Position numbers and translations under genes: made by a program. Shown piece after piece: positions 50,997 to 59,245 of a stretch of 64,000 nt of DNA. How positions within the stretch are numbered: the first letter of the stretch is position 1; every line of letters begins with the position of its first letter. The notes below the pieces were generated by a model. It saw only the letters and a list, made by a program, of their open reading frames with translations, was not told the DNA's origin and did no database searches. Source of the DNA: JADKAV01 sp963818505 (GTDB taxonomy: Bacteria; Actinomycetota; Actinomycetes; S36-B12; UBA10799); contig CAWFSJ010000005.1 in the NCBI GenBank assembly GCA_963818505.1, positions 62,001 through 126,000 on the forward strand, in the 5' to 3' direction.

Positions 50997-52180
50997 GAGT
51001 GCTCCAAGAAGACCGCCGTAACGGTATCGCCGCGCCGCAGCGAAAGCCTGTCAGGCGCGACAACGGCCAGAGCGTTGGCCCGCGCCAATGCCGGCACCCC
51101 AGGACCGACCGGGGTCGCCGCGGCCTCCTCGACGAGGACCGGGACCATCGTCGTCACGCCGGGGACCCCTTGCACGTCCTCGGTCAGCCGCACGTTGCGG
51201 CGGGGGCCGTACACATCGCCGTGGCCCATCAGCCGGCGGACAACCGGACGGACGAACAACTCGAAACCGACGAAGGCCGCCACGGGATCGCCAGGCAGTG
51301 CGATCAGGGGCACGTTGGACGCTCCCAGTGATCCTGTCCCCTGTACCCGGCCGGGTTCCAGCGCGACCCACGCGAAGTCGACGGTGCCCATCGTGGCCAG
51401 CACTGGACGCAGCACATCGTCAGGCTCGGAGCCGATGCCACCGGTCGTGACGACCATGTCGGCCCGGCCCAGTTGGTCGTCGAGGATCTTGCGCAGGCGA
51501 ACCGGATCGTCGGGAACCGGTCCCACTCGGTAGGACAAGGCGCCGGCCTCGACCACCGCGCACGCAAGAGTGACACCGTTGATGTCGGGCTTCACCGCGG
51601 GGGATCCGGCCGGTTGCGGGCGCAGTCGGCTTGTGTCAACAAGTTCGGTGCCGGTGGTCAGCACTGCGATCCGCGGGCGCGGGTAGGCAGGGACCTTCCC
51701 GATACCAATCGCCGCCAGCATCGCAATCTCACGGGAACGCAGGACCTGACCCACGCTCATCAGCGTCGTGCCCGCCTTGATCTGGCTGCCGGCCCACGCG
51801 ACGTTCTCCCCGCGAGCCACAGGTCGGCCCACCCGCACGATCGGCACTCCGCGATCGGTGTTCTCCACCGGCACCACGCAGTCCGAACCGTACGGCAGCG
51901 GCGATCCCACAGAGACCGCGATCAAGCAGCCCGGGGCCAACGCCGAACCCATGGGCAGTTCGCGCAACGCCAATACTGAGGTGGCAGAGGCCATAGCGAT
52001 GTCACCGGCGCGGGCGGCATACCCCATGACCGCACTGCTGTGAAAGGCCGGCACATCGGCCCCGGCCGTCACATCTGCAGCGAGCACACAACCGCGTGCG
52101 TCCAGCAGTGGCAGCGAGAGCGGCTCCAGGGGACGCACGCGACTCATCACCAACTGCAGGTGCTCGGCCAGGCTTCGCAT
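50993..52180 (-). CDS. Glp/MoeA-like gephyrin-type protein
   Basis: A 395-residue MoeA-family protein with the full domain order, but key active-site residues are lost: the MoeA motif that is usually PPFDNSAMDGYA reads PAFHSSAVMGYA (H47, M52), and the GEDI motif reads GSQI. The later Asp of TTGGIGSEPDD is kept. In corynebacteria such Glp proteins act in division with GlpR and FtsZ; loss of catalytic residues fits that here, as does the downstream GlpR-like gene. Molybdenum cofactor activity is unlikely. Shares one base with the galU stop (TGATG). Confidence 0.85.
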   Translation of the reverse strand: MRSLAEHLQLVMSRVRPLEPLSLPLLDARGCVLAADVTAGADVPAFHSSAVMGYAARAGDIAMASATSVLALRELPMGSALAPGCLIAVSVGSPLPYGSDCVVPVENTDRGVPIVRVGRPVARGENVAWAGSQIKAGTTLMSVGQVLRSREIAMLAAIGIGKVPAYPRPRIAVLTTGTELVDTSRLRPQPAGSPAVKPDINGVTLACAVVEAGALSYRVGPVPDDPVRLRKILDDQLGRADMVVTTGGIGSEPDDVLRPVLATMGTVDFAWVALEPGRVQGTGSLGASNVPLIALPGDPVAAFVGFELFVRPVVRRLMGHGDVYGPRRNVRLTEDVQGVPGVTTMVPVLVEEAAATPVGPGVPALARANALAVVAPDRLSLRRGDTVTAVFLEHS

Positions 52181-53091
52181 CAGTCGTTCGCAAACTCCGG
52201 GGAGGCCACGAACTCCTTGAGCCAGGTGCGGAACTCCGGGCCGAGGTCCTCGCGCGCAGTGGCCAGTCGAACGGTGGCTTGCAGGTAGGACTGCTTGTCC
52301 CCGGTGTCGTAGCGCCGCCCCGAGAACACCACACCGTGCACGCCGCCTCCCTCGGAAGCGGGCATGGTGGCCAGCGTCTTCAGAGCATCGGTCAATTGGA
52401 TCTCGTCACCGCGCCCAGGTGGCGTGACCCGCAGAACCTCGAAGACCGCAGGGTCGAGTACGTACCTGCCGATGACGGCCAGGTTGGACGGTGCCGAATC
52501 GGCCGGGGGCTTCTCGATCAAGTCGAGCACCCGCACAGCCTGCGACCCCGGCACCGGCTCGACCGCAGCGCACCCGTACAGCTGGATCTGGGTGCTCGGG
52601 ACCTCCATCAGGCACAGAACACTTCCGCCGAGCTGCTCTCGGACCTCCAGCATCCGGCCCAGCACATAGTCGCGGGTGTCGATCAGGTCGTCTCCCAGCA
52701 GAACGGCGAAAGGCTGATTCCCGACGTGCATGTCAGCGCACAGAACCGCATGGCCCAGCCCCCGCGGCTCACCTTGGCGAACGTAGTGGACGTTGGCCAG
52801 TTCGGCGGCCTCCATCACCGCTGCCAGTCGGTCGTGGTCGTTCTTGGTCGACAGTGTCCGCTCAAGGATCGGCGCCCGGTCGAAGTGGTCCTCCAGCGAC
52901 GTCTTGTTGCGTCCGGTGATGATCAGTACGTCGTCCAGACCTGCGTCCACTGCCTCCTCGACCACGTACTGGATGGCGGGCCGATCAACGACGGGAAGCA
53001 TCTCTTTGGGCGTGGCTTTGGTGGCCGGAAGGAACCGGGTACCCAACCCCGCGGCGGGGATGACCGCCTTGGTTACACGATTTGTCGACAT
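52180..53091 (-). CDS. galU: UTP-glucose-1-phosphate uridylyltransferase
   Basis: Makes UDP-glucose for polysaccharide synthesis. The 303-residue nucleotidyltransferase begins KAVIPAAGLGTRFLPATKATPKEMLPVV with the activating lysine, and has RQGEPRGLGHAVLCA and the metal-binding LLGDDLID region. Normal length. The ATG at 53091 is the start; an upstream in-frame codon would overlap the ABC permease gene. First gene of the galU-glp-rimJ-glpR unit. Confidence 0.96.
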   Translation of the reverse strand: MSTNRVTKAVIPAAGLGTRFLPATKATPKEMLPVVDRPAIQYVVEEAVDAGLDDVLIITGRNKTSLEDHFDRAPILERTLSTKNDHDRLAAVMEAAELANVHYVRQGEPRGLGHAVLCADMHVGNQPFAVLLGDDLIDTRDYVLGRMLEVREQLGGSVLCLMEVPSTQIQLYGCAAVEPVPGSQAVRVLDLIEKPPADSAPSNLAVIGRYVLDPAVFEVLRVTPPGRGDEIQLTDALKTLATMPASEGGGVHGVVFSGRRYDTGDKQSYLQATVRLATAREDLGPEFRTWLKEFVASPEFAND

Positions 53092-53135
53092 GCGCCAGAC
53101 TGTAGTGCGCCCAACGGGCCCGCGTCCCCACCGGA

Positions 53136-53861
53136 TCAGGCGTCGCGGCGCAGCAACAGCACGAACGAGAGCACCAGCAGCGCCCCCATCCAGGCCGCCA
53201 GGACCAGAATCGACAAGCCCACATCGACGCCTATGAACCAGTTCTGCATGGCGGTGAGCGGAAGGGCTTTGGGCAGCCACTCGAACCGGTCTCCCAGGAT
53301 GGCGAGCACCGCGGTCTCGAGAATAGTCAGCAGCAGCGGACCGATGATGCCAAGCGGGTGGTTGCGGGCGATCACGGTGAACGTGAATGCCAGGCCCGCG
53401 TAGGTGGCCACGAACACCGCCAACTGCCAGGCCAACGCGCCCCAGGACAGTCCAGTCTGGGAGGCATCGCCACCGCCGGCGATCGCCACCGTGAGCGCCC
53501 CCACCAGGGCTGACACAGCCACCACCGCCATAGCGATCGCAAGCGTCATCAACAGCTTCGCCAGGAACACCCAGGGACGACGCGGGAAGGCCGTCAGAGT
53601 CAGCCGGATGGTTCCGTACCTGTACTCATGGCCGAAGGCCATAGCCCCGAGGCTGGCCACCAGCACGATTACGACGGGATTGGCGGTCACGGACTGCATC
53701 ACAACATCGGTGGCCGGCAACCCCACCTCCTCAGCGGCTTCCAGAGCTATCACTGTGAGGTAGCAGAAAGCGGCTACGGCGGCGATCAGGAAGAACGAAG
53801 TGATCCAGGTCGTCCGGATGCTGCGCGCCCGGCGCCATTCGAAACTCAACAGCTCGATCAT
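53136..53861 (-). CDS. ABC-2-type exporter membrane subunit
   Basis: A 241-residue permease with six hydrophobic segments (for example TSFFLIAAVAAFCYLTVIAL and LAFTFTVIARNHPLGIIGPLLL). It opens MIELLSFEWRRARSIRTTWI, the usual start of ABC-2 (ABC2_membrane) proteins. Translated with its ATPase: the ATPase stop overlaps this ATG (ATGA). Substrate unknown; such pairs often export antibiotics or lipids. Confidence 0.85.
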   Translation of the reverse strand: MIELLSFEWRRARSIRTTWITSFFLIAAVAAFCYLTVIALEAAEEVGLPATDVVMQSVTANPVVIVLVASLGAMAFGHEYRYGTIRLTLTAFPRRPWVFLAKLLMTLAIAMAVVAVSALVGALTVAIAGGGDASQTGLSWGALAWQLAVFVATYAGLAFTFTVIARNHPLGIIGPLLLTILETAVLAILGDRFEWLPKALPLTAMQNWFIGVDVGLSILVLAAWMGALLVLSFVLLLRRDA

Positions 53862-54775
53862 CGCGACTGTCCCATCGTGAATTCCTGCCCGGAGTCCGTC
53901 AGTTCGAGGAACGCCTGTTCCAGGCTCGCTGTGCGCTTGGAGAGCTCCCAGACGGGTAACCCGTGGCGGAACGCTATGTCGCCCACCTGCTCCATGCTGG
54001 CCCCAGTCACTGCGATCCCGTCGGGTGGTTCGGGGCGCACGGACTGCTCGCCCAACTCCGCTGCGATTGCCTCGGCGAGGTCGCGAACACGCGCTGATCG
54101 GACCAGCACGTCGTTGGTCACCGACCTGGCCACGAAAACTTCCTTGGGCTCGTCGGCAAGCAGTTGCCCGCGGGCGATCACGACGAGGTGATCGGCCATG
54201 ATCTCCATCTCGCTGAGCAGGTGGCTGGACACGAAGACGGCCCGGCCCTGCGCGGCGTAGTACTTCAGGTAGTCACGCAGCCAGTGGATCGACTGCGGAT
54301 CCAGGCCGTTCGCCGGCTCGTCCAGAAGCAACACGTCGGGCTCCGACAGGATCGCGGTGGCAAGCCCGAGCCGCTGGCCCATCCCCAAGGAGAAGCCCTT
54401 CGGGCGCTTCTTGGCCACGGACTCAAGGCCCATCAGCGAGATCACCTCGTCGACGCGGGCTCGGTTCACACGTCCGGCGGCTGCCAGCATCTGCAGGTGG
54501 GCGGTGGCGGTGCGGCTCGGGTGGAAGAACTTGGCGTCCAGGTGCGCGCCCACCACCCGCGGGGCGTGCCGGTGGGCGGCCAGGGGCTTGCCGTCCCACA
54601 GCGTCTGACCTGCGCCGTGGTCCAGACCCAGCATCAGCCGCAGCGTGGTCGACTTGCCCGATCCGTTCGGTCCCAGGAACCCGGTCACCTGCCCGGGGTG
54701 CACTTCGAAGGACAAGTCATCCACGGCGGTGGTGGCGCCGTAGGCCTTGTGCAGGTTGGATGCGGTGACGATCAC
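53858..54775 (-). CDS. ABC transporter ATPase for the ABC-2 exporter
   Basis: A 305-residue CcmA/DrrA-type ATPase. Walker A FLGPNGSGKST near residue 38, Q-loop, signature FSLGMGQRL, Walker B LLLDEPANGLDP and H-loop SSHLLSEME; the C-terminal 80 residues form the extra domain of this group. The GTG at 54775 with AGGGG six bases upstream is the start. Divergent from fmdB by 81 bp. Confidence 0.9.
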   Translation of the reverse strand: MIVTASNLHKAYGATTAVDDLSFEVHPGQVTGFLGPNGSGKSTTLRLMLGLDHGAGQTLWDGKPLAAHRHAPRVVGAHLDAKFFHPSRTATAHLQMLAAAGRVNRARVDEVISLMGLESVAKKRPKGFSLGMGQRLGLATAILSEPDVLLLDEPANGLDPQSIHWLRDYLKYYAAQGRAVFVSSHLLSEMEIMADHLVVIARGQLLADEPKEVFVARSVTNDVLVRSARVRDLAEAIAAELGEQSVRPEPPDGIAVTGASMEQVGDIAFRHGLPVWELSKRTASLEQAFLELTDSGQEFTMGQSR

Positions 54776-54856
54776 TGCGGACCCCTTGCATCGTGGGATT
54801 GGGACGTCCTCGAAACTATCCGATAGGGGCACACACCGCCGCTGAGGAAGGTCACC

Positions 54857-55174
54857 ATGCCGACGTATCTGTACAAGTGCCAGGACTGTGGGCACCGATT
54901 CGAGCACTTCCAGGGGTTCCACGACGACCCGTTGGAGATCTGCCCCGACTGCGACGGCAGGGTGCGCCGGGTGATCGGCAATGTAGGGGTGTCGTTCAAG
55001 GGCTCGGGGTTCTACCGCACCGATTCTCGCGAGTCGGCCAAGAAGAAGACCTCCAGCGGGAGCGGGTCAGCCAGCCCCTCCGGCGACTCGAGCAGTTCCA
55101 GCGACACCGCAGCCAAGGCCAAACCTGCCTCGAAGGACACGTCCAAGGGCACAGGGTCGTCCACAGGCAGTTGA
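54857..55174 (+). CDS. FmdB-family zinc ribbon protein
   Basis: A 105-residue protein with an N-terminal zinc ribbon (PTYLYKCQDCGHRFE and EICPDCDGRVRRVIG: two CxxC pairs) followed by a 50-residue Ser/Gly/Lys-rich disordered tail. The FmdB family is widespread and small; function unclear. It begins a plus-strand unit with the SAF-domain gene 51 bp downstream. Confidence 0.85.
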   Translation: MPTYLYKCQDCGHRFEHFQGFHDDPLEICPDCDGRVRRVIGNVGVSFKGSGFYRTDSRESAKKKTSSGSGSASPSGDSSSSSDTAAKAKPASKDTSKGTGSSTGS

Positions 55175-55225
55175 GCTGGGGAAACCGCGCCCGGTCGCAG
55201 AGCCGCGACGGTTAGCCTCGGGTCG

Positions 55226-55807
55226 GTGATCGTGGATTCCTGGAGCCTGCAGCGTCGCTGGCTTCGCATTCGCCGCCCTTTGGCCGCGGCGTGTATCGGC
55301 TGCGGCGCACTGATCGCGTGGGGCCAGATCAACCACCCGGGTGCAACCGTCGCGACGCTGGTGGCGGCCGCTGATGTGACCGCGGGTGCGGTTGTGGCCA
55401 CCGACGACGTGCGGGTGGTGGCGTGGCCGGCTGACTCGCGTCCGGCACCGGCGACGGCTTCACCCGAGGACCTCGTGGGACGGATCGCGGTCGGGACCAT
55501 TCTGGCCGGGGAGCCGCTGACGCCCGCGCGGGTCGTGGCTCCTTCGGTGCTGTCCTCGGCCGAGGTCGCTGTTGCCCTGCCGCCTGAGCCGTTGACTGCC
55601 TCCGGTCTTGTCAGACCCGGAGACGCGGTCGATCTGGTCGGCCTTACCGAGGCAGGACCGCGCACCCTGGCGACCTCGGCACGGGTGTTGACGACCGACC
55701 GGGAGTCCGGCTCAGTTGTGGCCGTCCCCCGAAGCTCCGCGCCGGCGGTGGCGCAGGCCGCGGGCAGTGACTCGGTTGCAATGGTTCTGTTGGCCAGCGG
55801 CGGCTAG
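55226..55807 (+). CDS. SAF-domain (CpaB/RcpC-like) protein
   Basis: A 193-residue protein with a membrane anchor near the N-terminus (PLAAACIGCGALIAWGQI) and a SAF domain (VTAGAVVATDDVRVVAWPAD; VGRIAVGTILAGEPLTPARV), as in Flp pilus CpaB/RcpC and antifreeze-like proteins. Probably faces the outside of the membrane. A SAF gene next to fmdB is common in actinobacteria. GTG at 55226 or 55232. Confidence 0.8.
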   Translation: MIVDSWSLQRRWLRIRRPLAAACIGCGALIAWGQINHPGATVATLVAAADVTAGAVVATDDVRVVAWPADSRPAPATASPEDLVGRIAVGTILAGEPLTPARVVAPSVLSSAEVAVALPPEPLTASGLVRPGDAVDLVGLTEAGPRTLATSARVLTTDRESGSVVAVPRSSAPAVAQAAGSDSVAMVLLASGG

Positions 55808-55816
55808 GGTGATCGC

Positions 55817-56353
55817 GTGTCCCAAACCAACGACCTGCTGATCGCCCAGATCGGCCACGAGTTCACCGCCTCCCAGCAGTACACGGCATTCGCCGTCTGG
55901 TTCGATCTGCAAGCACTGCCCGGCATGGCAGAGCGCTTTTACTCCCAGGCGCTCGAGGAGCGAAACCACGCGATGATGATCGTGCAGTACCTGATGGACC
56001 GCGGATGCGATGTTTCGATCCCGGCGATCCCTGCGCTGGAAGACGTGCCGGCAACCGTGACGGGCATCCTCGAGTTCGCGGTGGACCAGGAGAAGGCCGT
56101 GACCGGGCAGTTCGAGCGCATCGTCACGGCGGCCCGCACAGATCAGGACTACCTCGCCGAGCAGTTCACCCACTGGTTCCTCAAGGAACAGGTGGAGGAG
56201 GTCTCCAGCATGTCCACCCTGCTGCAGGTGGCGGTGCGCTGCGGGGACAACCTCATGCTGCTCGAGGACTACCTGGCTCGCGAGCCCGCCGACTCCAGCG
56301 CAGACCCAGGCGCGCCACGTGCCGCAGGTGGCGAGGTAGGCCTCGCGGGCTGA
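55817..56353 (+). CDS. Ferritin-like protein
   Basis: A 178-residue four-helix iron-storage protein. Ferritin features: EFTASQQYTAFAVWFD, the ferroxidase pair in LEERNHAMMIVQYL, the middle helix region and the late FLKEQVEEVSSMSTLL. The last 25 residues are low-complexity (Ala/Asp/Gly). Normal length. Bfr/Ftn type is not separable by eye; no heme ligand Met at position 52 is evident. GTG start; the SAF stop is nine bases upstream. Confidence 0.88.
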   Translation: MSQTNDLLIAQIGHEFTASQQYTAFAVWFDLQALPGMAERFYSQALEERNHAMMIVQYLMDRGCDVSIPAIPALEDVPATVTGILEFAVDQEKAVTGQFERIVTAARTDQDYLAEQFTHWFLKEQVEEVSSMSTLLQVAVRCGDNLMLLEDYLAREPADSSADPGAPRAAGGEVGLAG

Positions 56354-56390
56354 CCGCCCGGTCCCGCCAACCGCCCGGCCAAACGCCCGC

Positions 56391-56458
56391 GTTAGAGGTT
56401 GTGCTGTTGGTTAGCGAATCAACGCGTGGTTTCGCTAACCAACAGCACAACCTCTAAC
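56391..56458. repeat. 68-bp palindromic element, copy 11 (perfect arms)
   Basis: Arms are perfectly complementary over 28 bp (middle GCTGTTG on the left and CAACAGC on the right), as in copy 1; loop TCAACGCGTGGT. Flanks are CCCGC (left) and CAGGAC (right). It lies in the gap between ferritin and the M23 peptidase gene (56354-56675), where I see nothing else beyond a possible TTGACA at 56600. Confidence 0.95.
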
Positions 56459-56675
56459 CAGGACCAGGCCAGGCTGGGCCAGGACGAGGCGCCACCTCAA
56501 CCCTAGGCAGCGGCTACTCGTGCCCCGGCACTGTGACCGCGACCACACCGGTGTCAGCCAGGCCACATCCGAATTGTCCGACTTGCCCAGAAAGCCGTGA
56601 TTGACAACCCTTAACCGGGGGCATCACTTCACTGTCCGACCCCCTCCATGCGGACAGAGAAGGAATTGCACCCTC

Positions 56676-57221
56676 ATGAAGACCCTCGTAGCGATCACTT
56701 TCGCCGGCCTCGCCACCATCACCCTTGCAGCACCTGCGAACGCAGCGACCCCGGCCTCGACCCCCGCCGTCACTCCCGCGGCCGCCACGCTCGACATCGT
56801 CGGCCAGGACATCAATTACACCGCCGCCGCTGACGCCGAGCAAATGGCAACCCCGACCCGCAACTTCAAACTGTCCGCGCGATTCGGGCAGAGCGGCCCG
56901 ATGTGGAGCAGCGGCCAGCACACCGGACTTGACTTCGCTGCCCCCGAAGGAACCACCATCCTCGCCGCTGACAGCGGCCGGGTCGTTTCAGCCGGCCCCG
57001 CCGGTGCCTACGGCAACTTCGTGGAGATCGCCCATGGCGATGGCACCCGCACCCGTTACGCCCACCTCTGCGACATCGACGTGCGCGAAGGCCAGATGGT
57101 CAAGCGGGCGCAGCACATCGGCGACCTGGGCAACACCGGAAACTCCTCCGGACCCCACCTGCACTTCGAGATCCTCGACCACGGCACCCCCGTGGACCCC
57201 GAGAAGCACCTGGATCTCTAA
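56676..57221 (+). CDS. Secreted M23-family peptidase (LytM-like)
   Basis: A 181-residue exported endopeptidase for peptidoglycan. Signal peptide MKTLVAITFAGLATITLAAPANA, then a short linker and the M23 domain: first zinc ligands in HTGLDFAAPEG near residue 88, then HGDGTRTRYAHL, and the HLHFE motif (SGPHLHFEIL) near residue 165. Complete fold, so it is likely active. The ATG at 56676 gives the signal peptide; a hairpin terminator follows 45 bp after the stop. Confidence 0.9.
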   Translation: MKTLVAITFAGLATITLAAPANAATPASTPAVTPAAATLDIVGQDINYTAAADAEQMATPTRNFKLSARFGQSGPMWSSGQHTGLDFAAPEGTTILAADSGRVVSAGPAGAYGNFVEIAHGDGTRTRYAHLCDIDVREGQMVKRAQHIGDLGNTGNSSGPHLHFEILDHGTPVDPEKHLDL

Positions 57222-57266
57222 GAACTCGCCGCGCAGTTTCTGAGGGGGAACCACGCGGCTTCCCAC

Positions 57267-57302
57267 GAAGACCCCGGCTCATGAGGGTGAGCCGGGGTCT
57301 TC
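57267..57302 (+). terminator. Stem-loop terminator after the M23 gene
   Basis: GAAGACCCCGGCTCA and TGAGCCGGGGTCTTC are perfect 15-bp arms with loop TGAGGG, followed by CTCTGTCC; a strong hairpin without a T-run. Confidence 0.8.
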
Positions 57303-57330
57303 CTCTGTCCGGAGCCCGGGTTAGCCTCGA

Positions 57331-58182
57331 ATGGTGCGTTCTGCGTCCGTCCTCGTGTGTACCGTCGCCTTGGCCTGCGTGATTCCGACTGCTGCCGCCT
57401 GGGCCGATGAGCCCATCCCGGTCCCGACGGACCCCACCCCGACGCCCACCGAGCCGACACCCACTCCGACGCCCACCCCTGAACCAACCCCCACGGGTCT
57501 GCCGAAGCGCCTGGTCGTCGGTGAGTCGCGCGATGGAACGCCCATCGTCGCCAAGCGGCAGGGGGAGCCTGACGCCAAGCGCGTCCTAATGGTCCTGGGC
57601 CAGATGCATGGCGACGAACCGTACGGCCGCTATGTCGTGGACAAGGTCCGCAAGTTGACCCCGCGCAAGGACACGGCCATCTGGACGATCCGCACGATGA
57701 ACCCGGACGGCGCCGCGATGCGGACCAGGCGCAATGCCAACCGTGTCGACCTCAACCGGAACTTCCCCGACGAGTGGCTGCCGGGCACTCCAGGGTCGCT
57801 GTACTACTCAGGTCCGCGGCCCGCCAGCGAGCCCGAGACTAAGGCGCTGATGGTCGCAGCGAAGCTCCTCGAACCCGACGCGATCGTGTCCTACCACCAG
57901 CGCGCGAACGTCATCGACAAGGGCCGCGCCCCGAAGACCCACAAGTGGGCGCGACGTCTGAGCCGCGACCTCAACCTCCCCATCAATCGGGTCGACTGCG
58001 TGACGAAGTGCGTGGGCACCATGACCGGCTGGTTCAACGCCAACTACCCGGGCTGGGCCCTCACCGTGGAGCTGCCGAGCCGGATCTCGCCTGCCCGCCA
58101 GCGATCGATGGCCCGCGCGATGGTCAACCTCGCCCCGGACCTCAAACCCACCGCGGACCGGTCGCTGACGCCGGCCGGCTGA
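57331..58182 (+). CDS. Secreted M14-family zinc carboxypeptidase
   Basis: A 283-residue exported metallopeptidase. Signal peptide (MVRSASVLVCTVALACVIPTAAAWA), then a spacer of about ten Pro-Thr repeats, then the M14 domain: zinc ligands H and E in QMHGDEPYG near residue 92, the Arg in NANRVDLNRNFPDEW, the third ligand in SYHQRAN near 188 and the catalytic Glu in LTVELPSR near 246. The PT linker often spaces domains from the cell wall. Substrate is probably a peptidoglycan stem peptide (MpaA/DD-like), not proven. Confidence 0.88.
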   Translation: MVRSASVLVCTVALACVIPTAAAWADEPIPVPTDPTPTPTEPTPTPTPTPEPTPTGLPKRLVVGESRDGTPIVAKRQGEPDAKRVLMVLGQMHGDEPYGRYVVDKVRKLTPRKDTAIWTIRTMNPDGAAMRTRRNANRVDLNRNFPDEWLPGTPGSLYYSGPRPASEPETKALMVAAKLLEPDAIVSYHQRANVIDKGRAPKTHKWARRLSRDLNLPINRVDCVTKCVGTMTGWFNANYPGWALTVELPSRISPARQRSMARAMVNLAPDLKPTADRSLTPAG

Positions 58183-58266
58183 CCCACTCGGCCTGACCCC
58201 CCGGCCAGCCATCGCGGAATCCAGGCAACTGAATTGCCGGATTTCCACAATTCCTTGCCCGAACAC

Positions 58267-58300
58267 ACGAGAGCCCCCAGCCGTAGCCGGGGGCTCTCGT
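58267..58300 (+). terminator. Stem-loop terminator between M14 and 2OG-oxygenase genes
   Basis: ACGAGAGCCCCC and GGGGGCTCTCGT are perfect 12-bp arms with a 10-base loop, followed by TATTG. It lies between convergent genes, so it may serve both. Confidence 0.8.
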
Positions 58301-58310
58301 TATTGACCTG

Positions 58311-59075
58311 TCAGGCCTCGGACTTGACCGTCGTGGGGTCGTATCCGTAGTAGGCGGTACGGGCGTCGCGACGCTCGTGGGCCTCGATCTCCGCCTGCTT
58401 GGCGAACTCGGGGTCGAGGTCGATGTCGTTGACGTGGAAGCGCGGGTTGTTCTCCCACATCCACTTCTCCAGCTCGGGGCCGGACTCGAACGACGTGATC
58501 AGGCAGTAGCGGGGCTCGTCGCCGCCGTGCCACACGGAGTGCCACAGCCGCTCCGAGTCGACCATCAGCTGAGCGCCGGCAGGAAGCTTGATCCGCACCT
58601 CGGACTCGGGGTCGTTGATGTCCTCGCGCAGGATCATGTAGGTGTCCTGGTCATCGGTCAGGTTCATGAAGCAGCGAACGACCCAACCTTCACCGTCGGG
58701 GTTCAGGCGGTTGTTGTCGTCCTCGTGGGAGTTGTACAGCGCGTCGGCGTAGGTGTTCGGCTGCAGCTCGATGATCCGGCAGCGGCCGACGTTGGCACCG
58801 GACTCCAGCGCACGCTTGACCAGGGTCGGGGCCTTCTCGACCTGGCTGTCGATCCAGACGCCATCCTTGTCGGCCTTGGGCGGGTCGAAGTGCCAGAACC
58901 CGTTGCACTCGATCTCGCCGTATGCACTTGCCAGCGGGGCGAAACGGGTGTCGCCTCCGGACTTCCAGTCCACGTACTCGACAGACAGCCATTCCTGCGG
59001 GTCGATCGGGTCACCATAAGTGTCGAGGACGGCGTAGCCGGTCTCTTCGAGCATGGGCAGTTTGTAGTGGGCCAT
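58311..59075 (-). CDS. Probable Fe(II)/2-oxoglutarate-dependent oxygenase of unknown substrate
   Basis: A 254-residue cytosolic protein I do not recognise. It carries a facial-triad pattern: H117 and D119 (NSHEDDNN), a distal histidine at 179 (LWHSVW) or 183, and R189 exactly ten residues after H179, the usual position of the 2-oxoglutarate-binding arginine. The segment between is rich in beta-strand-forming stretches (GWVVRCFMNL; RIKLPAGAQLMVD). A strong Shine-Dalgarno (GGAGG) precedes the ATG. The oxygenase call is inference from spacing; a metal-binding cupin is an alternative. Confidence 0.55.
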   Translation of the reverse strand: MAHYKLPMLEETGYAVLDTYGDPIDPQEWLSVEYVDWKSGGDTRFAPLASAYGEIECNGFWHFDPPKADKDGVWIDSQVEKAPTLVKRALESGANVGRCRIIELQPNTYADALYNSHEDDNNRLNPDGEGWVVRCFMNLTDDQDTYMILREDINDPESEVRIKLPAGAQLMVDSERLWHSVWHGGDEPRYCLITSFESGPELEKWMWENNPRFHVNDIDLDPEFAKQAEIEAHERRDARTAYYGYDPTTVKSEA

Positions 59076-59245
59076 TGAACCTCCAGACGAACAGGTGCCA
59101 CTTGTCGGACGTGGCTGCTTCCATCATCCCCCATGGTTTGCTCCCTAAAGCGTGGCGTACATCACATGTCGCAATTTTGATACGGCGGGGCGGCCTTTTG
59201 GCCGTTTGCCCGACACCGGCACCCCGCCCGGGCGAAACTGGGAGC

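Noticed and set aside
56459..56675. c-di-AMP (ydaO) riboswitch before the M23 peptidase gene
   Set aside because: Such riboswitches precede cell-wall hydrolases in actinobacteria, but I could not find the conserved core segments here.
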